A stretch of 64,000 bases of DNA from Bradyrhizobium lablabi (lineage in GTDB: Bacteria > Pseudomonadota > Alphaproteobacteria > Rhizobiales > Xanthobacteraceae), in the NCBI RefSeq assembly GCF_018131005.1, contig NZ_JAFCJK010000001.1:806001-870000 (forward strand), read 5' to 3'. Positions 56,592 to 64,000 of the stretch are shown piece after piece. The notes beneath the pieces were generated by a model, which saw only the letters and a program-made list of their open reading frames with translations, was not told the origin of the DNA and made no database searches. Position 1 is the first letter of the stretch, and each line of letters opens with the position of its first letter. Both the position numbers and the translations under genes were made by a program.

Positions 56592-57335
56592 ATGACTGAG
56601 ACCGTCCGGAAGATGCCAGTTACCCCCCACAAAGCCATGGTGCTCGCCGCCGGCCTCGGCGTGCGCATGCGACCCTTGACCAACACAATGCCGAAGCCGC
56701 TGGTGAGCGTCGCGGGCCAACCGCTGCTCGACCACGTGCTCGACAAGCTTGCCTGTGTCGGCGTCGACGAAGCTGTCGTCAACGTGCACTATCTGCCGGA
56801 CCAGATCATCGAGCATGTCAAGACCCGCGGCCGCCCGCGCGTGATCATCTCCGACGAGCGCGACCAGGTGCTGGGGACAGGCGGCGCGATCGTCAAGGCA
56901 TTACCACTGCTCGGCGATGCACCCTTCTTCCATCTCAACGCCGACACGATGTGGATCGACGGCGTGCGGTCCAATCTTGCGCGGCTCGCCGAGATCTTCG
57001 ACCCCGCATGCATGGACATCCTTCTGTTGATGGCGCCGACCACCAGCAGCATTGGCTATGGCGGCCGCGGCGATTACGCGATGCTGCCCGACGGCGCGCT
57101 GCGCAAGCGGCGGGAGCACCAGGTGGTCCCCTTCGTCTATGCAGGCGCGGCGATCATGTCGCCGGCGCTGTTTGCCGACGCGCCCACCGGCGAATTCTCG
57201 CTGACCAAGATGTTCGACCGCGCCAACGACCAGGAGCGGCTGTTCGGCCTCCGTCTCGACGGCGTCTGGATGCATGTCGGAACCCCGGAGGCGGTCCAGG
57301 CCGCGGAAGAGGCGTTTTTGGAGAGCGTGGCGTAG
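56592..57335 (+). CDS. murU: N-acetylmuramate-1-phosphate uridylyltransferase (MurU-like)
   Basis: A 247-residue nucleotidyltransferase. The sugar-nucleotide signature is MVLAAGLGVRMRPLTNTMPK, and PLLDHVLDKL and LGTGGAIVKALPLLG follow. With AmgK it makes UDP-MurNAc directly, bypassing GlcN-6-P and giving some protection from fosfomycin in organisms that have it. ATG at 56592 follows AGGAAGA. It reads with tsaE-amgK and addB. Exact substrate is inferred from the neighbour. Confidence 0.87.
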   Translation: MTETVRKMPVTPHKAMVLAAGLGVRMRPLTNTMPKPLVSVAGQPLLDHVLDKLACVGVDEAVVNVHYLPDQIIEHVKTRGRPRVIISDERDQVLGTGGAIVKALPLLGDAPFFHLNADTMWIDGVRSNLARLAEIFDPACMDILLLMAPTTSSIGYGGRGDYAMLPDGALRKRREHQVVPFVYAGAAIMSPALFADAPTGEFSLTKMFDRANDQERLFGLRLDGVWMHVGTPEAVQAAEEAFLESVA

Positions 57336-57431
57336 AACAATCCGCCGCCGCCCGAGCGGGGCATGACAGTGGGGAACGGGGATGACCGTCCTACCGGCCA
57401 TGACCAACCGGCTGCCGCTCCCTATATTGGC

Positions 57432-57450
57432 GCCTGATTCCGAATCAGGC
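57432..57450. promoter_or_regulatory. 19-bp palindrome with two GANTC sites at addB
   Basis: GCCTGATTC-C-GAATCAGGC is perfect around one base and contains two GANTC sites (57436-57440, 57442-57446). It ends five bases before the addB ATG, so a bound protein or a folded RNA would affect addB expression. Confidence 0.6.
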
Positions 57451-57455
57451 AGCCC

Positions 57456-60400
57456 ATGCGCGTTTTCAGCGTTCCTATCTCCGCGCCCTTCTTGCGCACC
57501 GTCATCTCGGCGTTGGTCGAAGGCCGGCTGGTCGAGGGATTCGAGGCGCGCGGCGATCCGGCGAAGCTTGCCAGGGCCACGCTTTATCTGCCGACCCGGC
57601 GCGCCGGGCGGCTGGCGCGCGAAATCTTCCTCGACGTGCTGGAAGCCGATGCCGCCGTGCTGCCGCGCATTGTCGCGCTGGGCGACATCGATGAGGACGA
57701 ACTCGCCTTCGCCGACCAGTCAGACGAAGTCGGCGGCGCGGCGCTGCTCGATATTCCTCCGAAGCTCGGCGAACTCGAACGACGCCTGACGCTCGCGCAT
57801 CTGGTCGCGGCCTGGGCCAAGACGCCGGTATCGTCTCCGCTTGTGGTTGGAGGCCCGGCCTCGACGCTGCAACTCGCCGGCGACCTCGCGCGGCTGATGG
57901 ACGACATGGTCACGCGTGGCGTCGATTGGCGCGCGCTCGACAGGCTCGTACCTGACCAACTCGACAAATACTGGCAACATTCGCTGGAATTCCTGCGCAT
58001 CGCGCGCGATGCGTGGCCGAACTATCTGAAGGAAATCGGCAAGATCGAGCCGGCGGCACGGCGCGATCTCCTGATCGAGGCGGAAGCCGCACGGCTCGGC
58101 AAGCATCACGCCGGACCGGTGATCGCAGCCGGTTCGACCGGCTCGATGCCCGCTACCGCAAGATTCCTGCACGCAGTGGCGAAACTTCAAAACGGCGCCG
58201 TGGTGCTGCCGGGGCTCGACACCGATCTCGACGAGGAATCCTGGGACACGATCGGCGGCGAGCGCGATGCGCAAGGCAAATTCACGATGCCGCCCTCGTC
58301 GAACCATCCGCAATTTGCGATGCACACCCTGCTCGACCGCTTCGGCATCAAGCGGCGCGATGTCGAGATCCTGGCAGCAGCCGCGCCGCGCGGCCGCGAC
58401 GTTCTGGTGTCGGAAACGATGCGGCCATCGACAGCGACAGCGCAATGGCACGACCGGCTGGAGCGGCCGGAGATCGTCGAACGCATTGCCGCCGGCATGA
58501 CCAATCTCGCCGTGATCGAGGCGCCCAATCCGGAGATGGAAGCGCTCGCAATTGCAGTGGCGATGCGCGAGGCACGGCATCTCGGCAAATCGGCGGCGCT
58601 GGTGACCCCGGACCGCGCGCTGGCGCGGCGGGTGATGGCGTCACTGATGCGCTGGAATCTCGAGTTCGACGATTCCGGCGGTGACGCGCTGATGGAGACG
58701 CCGGCCGGCGTGTTTGCCCGCCTCACCGCGGAGGCGGCTGCGAAGGGGCTGGAGCCGCCGACATTGCTGGCGCTGCTCAAGCATCCGCTATTCCGGCTCG
58801 GCGGCGCGCAAGGCGCGCTCAAGCGCGCCATCGAAGTGCTTGAGATCGCCCTGCTGCGCGGCACACGGCCGCAGGCCGGCAGCGGCGGCCTCGCACGCGA
58901 TTTCGAACGCTTCCGTGCCGAGCTCGCAAAGCTCCACCACGGCGAAACCTCGTCGCTGCACGCGCAGGAGCAGCGCGCGCGCCTGCGGGACAAGGATCTC
59001 AACCAAGCGCAGGCGCTGATCGCGAGGCTGCAGGCGGCGCTGGCGCCGCTGGAAGGCGTCGCGGCATCGAAGCCGCATGATTTCGCCGAGTTGGCGTCGC
59101 GGCATCGCGACGCGCTGATTGCGTTGTCGTGCGACCAGCAGGGCATCTCCGTCGCGTTCGAGGAGCGTGCGGGCGAGGCGCTGGCATCGGCCTTTGACGA
59201 GCTGCTCGCCAGGCAGCAGCCCAGCGGGCTGATGACGTCGCTTGCCGACTATCCCGACGTATTTCAGACGGCGTTCGCCGACCGCATGGTGCGACGGCCG
59301 GAATCCTCGCGCACGCAACTCAATATCTTCGGCCAGCTCGAAGCCCGTCTCACCGAATCCGATCGCGTCATCCTGGGCGGGCTGGTCGAAGGCGTGTGGC
59401 CGCCGGCGCCACGGGTCGATCCCTGGCTGAGCCGGCCGATGCGGCACGAGCTCGGCCTCGACCTCCCCGAACGTCGAATCGGCCTCTCCGCACACGACTT
59501 CGCGCAACTGCTCGGCCATGATGAGGTGATCCTCACCCATGCGGCCAAGGTCGGCGGCGCGCCGGCGGTCGCCTCGCGCTTCCTGCATCGGCTGGAAGCG
59601 GTCGCTGGCGACACGCGCTGGAGAATCGCGAAATCGGCCGGCGACATCTATGTGCAATATGCCGCCGAGCTCGACCGGCCCGACAAGGTCGAGCCAATCC
59701 CGCAGCCCGAGCCGCGGCCGCCGCGCGGGACACGGCCGCTGCGGATGTCGGTCACCGCGATCGAGGACTGGCTGCGCGATCCCTACACGATCTATGCCCG
59801 CTACATCCTGAGGCTCGATCCGCTCGATCCCGTCGACATGCCGCTGTCGGCCGCCGATCGCGGCTCGGCGATCCACGAAGCGCTTGGCGAGTTCACGCAA
59901 GTCTATGCCGATATGTTGCCCGACGACATCAGGCGTGCGCTGCGCGAGATCGGCGGCAAGCATTTTGCGCCCCTGATGGAGCGGCCCGAGGCCCGCGCGC
60001 TGTGGTGGCCGCGCTTCCAGCGCATCGCGGCGTGGTTTGCCGAATGGGAAACTGCGCGGCGCGACCAGATTGACATGATCAAGGCCGAGATCCGTGGCGA
60101 GATCGCCATTCCCCTCGATAACGAGCGCACTTTCATCCTCTCGGCCCGCGCCGATCGCATCGAGCGGCGGCACGACGGCAGCTTCGCGATTCTCGATTAC
60201 AAGACCGGGCAGCCGCCGACCGGAAAACAGGTGCGCATGGGCCTGTCACCGCAGCTCACGCTGGAGGCCGCGATCCTGCGCGAGGGAGGCTTTCCCGGCA
60301 TCGGGGCCGACTCCCCGGTCGGCGAGCTCGCCTATGTCAGGCTCAGCGGCAACAATCCGCCGGGCGAGCAGCGCTCGCTGGAGCTGAAGATCCGCCCCAA

Positions 60401-60602
60401 TGACACCCCGCAGCCGCCGGACGAGGCGGCCGACGGCGCGCTGCGCAAACTGGCGGCGCTGATCCGCGCCTTCGAGGATGAGCGGCAGGCCTACACCTCG
60501 CTGAACCTGTCGATGTGGGCGAACCGCTATGGCACCTATGACGACCTTGCCCGCATCAAGGAATGGTCCGCGGCCGGCGGCCTGGGGATCGAGGAATGGT
60601 GA
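57456..60602 (+). CDS. addB: Double-strand break repair protein AddB
   Basis: A 1048-residue subunit of the AddAB helicase-nuclease that processes DNA ends for RecA recombination. The C-terminal RecB-type nuclease motif is SFAILDYKTGQPPTGKQ with Asp and Lys, preceded by MSVTAIEDWLRDPYTIYARY. The N-terminal helicase-like part has LPTRRAGRLAREIF rather than a true Walker A. Only one Cys exists in the whole protein, so the Fe-S cluster of Bacillus-type AddB is absent. ATG at 57456. Overlaps addA by four bases. Confidence 0.94.
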   Translation: MRVFSVPISAPFLRTVISALVEGRLVEGFEARGDPAKLARATLYLPTRRAGRLAREIFLDVLEADAAVLPRIVALGDIDEDELAFADQSDEVGGAALLDIPPKLGELERRLTLAHLVAAWAKTPVSSPLVVGGPASTLQLAGDLARLMDDMVTRGVDWRALDRLVPDQLDKYWQHSLEFLRIARDAWPNYLKEIGKIEPAARRDLLIEAEAARLGKHHAGPVIAAGSTGSMPATARFLHAVAKLQNGAVVLPGLDTDLDEESWDTIGGERDAQGKFTMPPSSNHPQFAMHTLLDRFGIKRRDVEILAAAAPRGRDVLVSETMRPSTATAQWHDRLERPEIVERIAAGMTNLAVIEAPNPEMEALAIAVAMREARHLGKSAALVTPDRALARRVMASLMRWNLEFDDSGGDALMETPAGVFARLTAEAAAKGLEPPTLLALLKHPLFRLGGAQGALKRAIEVLEIALLRGTRPQAGSGGLARDFERFRAELAKLHHGETSSLHAQEQRARLRDKDLNQAQALIARLQAALAPLEGVAASKPHDFAELASRHRDALIALSCDQQGISVAFEERAGEALASAFDELLARQQPSGLMTSLADYPDVFQTAFADRMVRRPESSRTQLNIFGQLEARLTESDRVILGGLVEGVWPPAPRVDPWLSRPMRHELGLDLPERRIGLSAHDFAQLLGHDEVILTHAAKVGGAPAVASRFLHRLEAVAGDTRWRIAKSAGDIYVQYAAELDRPDKVEPIPQPEPRPPRGTRPLRMSVTAIEDWLRDPYTIYARYILRLDPLDPVDMPLSAADRGSAIHEALGEFTQVYADMLPDDIRRALREIGGKHFAPLMERPEARALWWPRFQRIAAWFAEWETARRDQIDMIKAEIRGEIAIPLDNERTFILSARADRIERRHDGSFAILDYKTGQPPTGKQVRMGLSPQLTLEAAILREGGFPGIGADSPVGELAYVRLSGNNPPGEQRSLELKIRPNDTPQPPDEAADGALRKLAALIRAFEDERQAYTSLNLSMWANRYGTYDDLARIKEWSAAGGLGIEEW

Positions 60603-63600
60603 AAGCACCCCGCCCCGTCCCGTCAGCGGTGCGCGACGCGCAAGCCCGCGCATCCGATCCCAAGGCGTCCACCTTCGTGTCAGCCAATGCCGGCTCGGGC
60701 AAGACGCACGTTCTTGTCCAACGCGTTATCCGCCTGCTGCTCGACGGCGTGCCGCCGGAAAAGATCCTCTGCATCACCTTCACCAAGGCCGCTGCCGCCA
60801 ACATGGCCGAGCGCGTGTTCACGACCCTCGGTCATTGGGTCACGCTCGACGATACCGCGCTCGATGCCGCGATCCGCGAGGTCGGCATCGCCCATCCCGA
60901 CGCAAGGCTCCGGCGCGATGCACGCAAGCTTTTCGCCTGCGCGCTGGAGACGCCGGGCGGGCTCAAGGTGCAGACCATCCACGCGCTGTGCACGCGTCTG
61001 CTGCAGCAGTTTCCGTTCGAGGCCAACGTGCCGGCGCGCTTCGCCGTACTCGATGAGCGCGAGCAGAACGAGATGATGGAGCGCGCCAATCTCGCCGTAT
61101 TCCTGGAAGCCTCGCGCAATCCCGACAGCGCTATCGGCCGCGCGCTGATGACGGCGATGGCGAGCGCCGCTGACGTCACCTTCAAGGACGTGGTCCGCGA
61201 GGCATGCCTGAGCCGCGATCACTTCATGGCCTGGACCGATACCGCGGGCGGCGCGGCGTCCGCCGCCGCGCAGGTGTCGGCCGCGCTCGGCGTTTCCCCC
61301 AACGATCGCATCGAGGATGCCGAACGCGATATCGTGGACGGTCCCTGTCTGCCGCGATCGAGTTGGCGGGAGATGGCCTCGGTCCTCGACACCGGCAGCA
61401 AGGCGGATCAGAAGCAAGCCGCGCGGTTGCGCGGTGCGCTAAATTTCACCGGCGCCGCTCAAGTCGACGAATACCTCGGAGTGTTTCTCACCGATGATCG
61501 CACCCCTCGAGCTTCGGTCGTAACGAATGGCTTCGTGAAGCATAACGCAGCCGCCGGTCGGAGATTCGAGTCAGAGATTGATCGTCTGGGTCCCCTGATC
61601 GAACGGCGTCGCGCGGTGATGGTACGCGACCGCACCGAGGCGCTGATCCATATCGCAACCGCTGCCGCCGCCAGCTATCGCCGCGAAAAGCTTGAACGCG
61701 GTCTGCTCGACTATGACGATCTCATCGACAAGACGCTGGCGATGCTCGACCGCGTCTCCTCCGGCTGGGTGCATTACAAGCTCGACCGCGGTGTCGACCA
61801 CGTGCTGATCGACGAGGCACAGGATACGAGCCCGCGGCAGTGGGACATCGTGGCGCACATCATCTCGGAATTCACTTCCGGCGCTGGTGCGCGCGACGGC
61901 CTGGTGCGCACGGTCTTTGCCGTGGGCGACGAGAAGCAGTCTATCTTCTCGTTCCAGGGGGCCGCGCCGCGCGAATTCGACCTGCGCCGCCGCGAGCTGA
62001 AGAGGCGGTTCGAGGCTGCCGGGCTGAAGTTCGATCCGGTTTCCTTCACCTATTCGTTCCGCTCAGGCCCTGCAATCCTGCATTCGGTCGACCAAGTGTT
62101 CCGCGAGCAGGAGATCTTCCGGAGCATTCATGCCGTCGAGAACGGATATCCGATCCACAACGCCATGGCGGATGCGGGCCCAAGCCTGATCGAGCTCTGG
62201 GACCTGGCGCAGGCCGACGACAGGCAGGATATCGAGGGGTGGCGCGCGCCGTTTGACGGCGTGTCGGTGACAAGCCCGGAAGTGAAGCTCGCAAAGCGGA
62301 TCCAGGCCGAGATCAAGCGCCTCGTCGAGAGCGGCGTCACGACTGGCAGCGCTGGCGCGCGCCGACCGCTGCGCTATGGCGACATGCTGATCCTGGTGCG
62401 GCGGCGCGGCAACGCGTTCGATGCCGTGATCCAGGCGCTGAAGCACGCCAATATTCCGGTCGCCGGCGCCGACCGGCTGAAGCTCACCGAGCACATCGCG
62501 ATCATCGACCTGATGAACCTTGCGGACGCATTGCTGCTGCCGCAGGACGATCTCGCGCTGGCGGTCGCTCTGAAGAGCCCGCTGTTCGGCCTGACCGACG
62601 ACGATCTGTTCAGGCTCGCGTGGCAGCGGCGTGGGTCGCTGCGCGAGTCGCTCGCCGCGCATGCGCCGGCCGATGAGCGCTTGAGCGCCGTGCTCAGCCG
62701 TCTCGAACAATGCGAGCGCCGCTTTCCCCATGAAACGCCGTTTGCATTTTATGCCTGGCTGCTCGGCGGCGACAGCGGACGGGCGCGAATCCTGCGGCGG
62801 CTCGGGCATGAGGCCAATGACGCGCTCGACGAATTTCTCGAGCTCGCACTGAACTATGAGCGCAAGGCGCCAGCCTCGCTGCAGGGCTTTGTAGCCTGGC
62901 TGCGCGCTGCCGACACCGAGGTTAAGCGCGACATGGAGATCTCGCGTGACGAGGTCCGCGTCATGACCGTACACGGCGCCAAGGGACTGGAATCCTCGGT
63001 CGTGTTCCTGGTTGATACCACGACCTCGCCGTCGGATACGCAACGGCTGCGGCTGATTCACCTGCCGCAGGGCAACGCCGCGCCGCAAGCGGCCGGCGTC
63101 GTCGTGTGGGCGGGCAAGAAGGCGGATGATCCGCCCGGCGTCGCCGAAGCGCGCAAGGCGATGCTCGCCGACACCGAGGACGAATATCGCCGCCTGCTCT
63201 ATGTCGCGATGACGCGCGCCGCCGATCGACTGATCGTCGGCGGCTGCAAGCCCGGCAACACGACCACGGTGCGCAAATCCTCCTGGTACGACCTGATCAC
63301 GAAAGGCCTCGCCAATTCAGAGCTGCGGCTCGAGGAACTGGAGACGCCAGCGGGCAAGGTGAAACGCTATTCGCGGGTGGAGGATGGCGCGGCGGTCACA
63401 GGCGCCGCGGCTCCGACCCTGACATCGTCGATCGCATTGCCGGCATGGTTGCGCACGCCGGCCGCGCCCGAGACGGCGGGAGGGGGGCTGCTGCGTCCAT
63501 CCGATCCCGCCGGTGACGACGGCCATCACGTGCGAACCGGCGAATCCGTCACGTTGCGTGCCCGCGCCCTGCAACGCGGTACGCTGGTGCATCGCCTGTT

Positions 63601-64000
63601 GCAGTCGCTGCCCGATGTCGCCGCGGAACGGCGGCGCGCCGCCGCGCTCTTCTATCTCGCCCGCAATGCCGATGGCTGGAGCGAAGAGGAACGCGCGGCG
63701 CTTGCCGGACAGGTGCTCGACCTGATCGTGGACCCGCGCTTTGCGGCGGTGTTTGCGCCCGGCAGCCGCGCGGAGGTCTCGATCGTCGGCCGGCTGGAGC
63801 GGCCGGGCGAGCCCATGGCGCTCATCTCGGGCCAGATCGACCGGCTGGTGGTGACACCGAAGGAGGTTCTGATCGTCGATTTCAAGACCAACCACGCCCC
63901 ACCCGAGACGGCCGCCGCGGCGCCGAGGGGCTACGTCAGGCAGCTTTCGCTATACCGGGCGGTGCTCTCGAAGCTTTATCCCCAACTCCCGGTCCGGGCG
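60599..64000 (+). CDS. addA: Double-strand break repair helicase AddA (3' end beyond the window)
   Basis: At least 1134 codons of the UvrD/RecB-like subunit of AddAB. Helicase motif I is SANAGSGKTHVLVQRV, motif II is HVLIDEAQDTSPRQW, motif III lies in AVGDEKQSIFSFQGA, and motifs V/VI are TVHGAKGLESSVVFL and RRLLYVAMTRAADRL. The nuclease motif VLIVDFKTNHAP is near the right edge, so only a short C-terminal part is missing. GTG at 60599 overlaps the addB stop (GTGA). The frame is open to the last base. Confidence 0.95.
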   Translation, partial: MKAPRPVPSAVRDAQARASDPKASTFVSANAGSGKTHVLVQRVIRLLLDGVPPEKILCITFTKAAAANMAERVFTTLGHWVTLDDTALDAAIREVGIAHPDARLRRDARKLFACALETPGGLKVQTIHALCTRLLQQFPFEANVPARFAVLDEREQNEMMERANLAVFLEASRNPDSAIGRALMTAMASAADVTFKDVVREACLSRDHFMAWTDTAGGAASAAAQVSAALGVSPNDRIEDAERDIVDGPCLPRSSWREMASVLDTGSKADQKQAARLRGALNFTGAAQVDEYLGVFLTDDRTPRASVVTNGFVKHNAAAGRRFESEIDRLGPLIERRRAVMVRDRTEALIHIATAAAASYRREKLERGLLDYDDLIDKTLAMLDRVSSGWVHYKLDRGVDHVLIDEAQDTSPRQWDIVAHIISEFTSGAGARDGLVRTVFAVGDEKQSIFSFQGAAPREFDLRRRELKRRFEAAGLKFDPVSFTYSFRSGPAILHSVDQVFREQEIFRSIHAVENGYPIHNAMADAGPSLIELWDLAQADDRQDIEGWRAPFDGVSVTSPEVKLAKRIQAEIKRLVESGVTTGSAGARRPLRYGDMLILVRRRGNAFDAVIQALKHANIPVAGADRLKLTEHIAIIDLMNLADALLLPQDDLALAVALKSPLFGLTDDDLFRLAWQRRGSLRESLAAHAPADERLSAVLSRLEQCERRFPHETPFAFYAWLLGGDSGRARILRRLGHEANDALDEFLELALNYERKAPASLQGFVAWLRAADTEVKRDMEISRDEVRVMTVHGAKGLESSVVFLVDTTTSPSDTQRLRLIHLPQGNAAPQAAGVVVWAGKKADDPPGVAEARKAMLADTEDEYRRLLYVAMTRAADRLIVGGCKPGNTTTVRKSSWYDLITKGLANSELRLEELETPAGKVKRYSRVEDGAAVTGAAAPTLTSSIALPAWLRTPAAPETAGGGLLRPSDPAGDDGHHVRTGESVTLRARALQRGTLVHRLLQSLPDVAAERRRAAALFYLARNADGWSEEERAALAGQVLDLIVDPRFAAVFAPGSRAEVSIVGRLERPGEPMALISGQIDRLVVTPKEVLIVDFKTNHAPPETAAAAPRGYVRQLSLYRAVLSKLYPQLPVRA

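Overview
The window reads as a stretch of alphaproteobacterial chromosome, most likely Bradyrhizobium or a close Bradyrhizobiaceae relative. The best evidence is the iron response regulator Irr. With the start chosen here it has 163 residues, and its heme-regulatory Cys falls at position 29 and its His triplet at 117-119, the landmarks known for B. japonicum Irr. High GC, tightly packed operons with ATGA/GTGA overlaps, the CorC-Lnt-XRE-TrmB-RimP-NusA order, DivL beside TsaE/AmgK/MurU/AddBA, and small intergenic palindromes agree. No tRNA, rRNA, insertion sequence, prophage or CRISPR array was seen.

Layout. 1-8.9 kb is metabolic: the end of PurC, an enoyl-CoA hydratase, an aldo/keto reductase, succinate-semialdehyde dehydrogenase, a beta-lactamase-fold hydrolase, an acyl-CoA synthetase and adenosine kinase. 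9-15.5 kb holds murJ, trpS, a universal stress protein, an Nfu Fe-S carrier, tsaB-rimI, fur and a HAD hydrolase. 15.7-24.1 kb is miaB-phoH-ybeY-corC-lnt-XRE-M20 peptidase-trmB. 25.3-35.9 kb is the translation/RNA block rimP-nusA-ylxR-infB-rbfA-truB-rpsO followed by pnp, with a promoter and a terminator-like hairpin ahead of rimP. 36-38.2 kb has an exported superoxide dismutase, a GNAT protein and a glutathione transferase.

38.2-42 kb is a fatty-acid operon, fabA-fabB-fabV, divergent from irr; the enoyl reductase is FabV rather than FabI. 42-47.4 kb has an SH3 protein, a 2-hydroxyacid dehydrogenase, a MoeB-like enzyme lacking most zinc cysteines, a peptidoglycan-binding degenerate protease and mutM. 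47.4-51.7 kb is ubiE-ubiB, then coaBC-dut. The CoaBC protein carries an N-terminal FitA-like ribbon-helix-helix antitoxin domain and is preceded by an operator-like sequence. 52-64 kb is a cell-cycle, envelope and DNA-repair cluster: divL, a tsaE-amgK fusion, a PilZ protein, murU, addB and addA (cut by the window end). The divL upstream region holds five GANTC (CcrM) sites in 94 bp.

The strongest candidates for something undescribed are the RHH-CoaBC fusion with its upstream repeats, possibly a self-regulating 'trigger enzyme' for coenzyme A synthesis, and the GANTC cluster ahead of divL. A dispersed palindromic element occurs at least six times; one copy supplies the stop codon of the ylxR-like gene.
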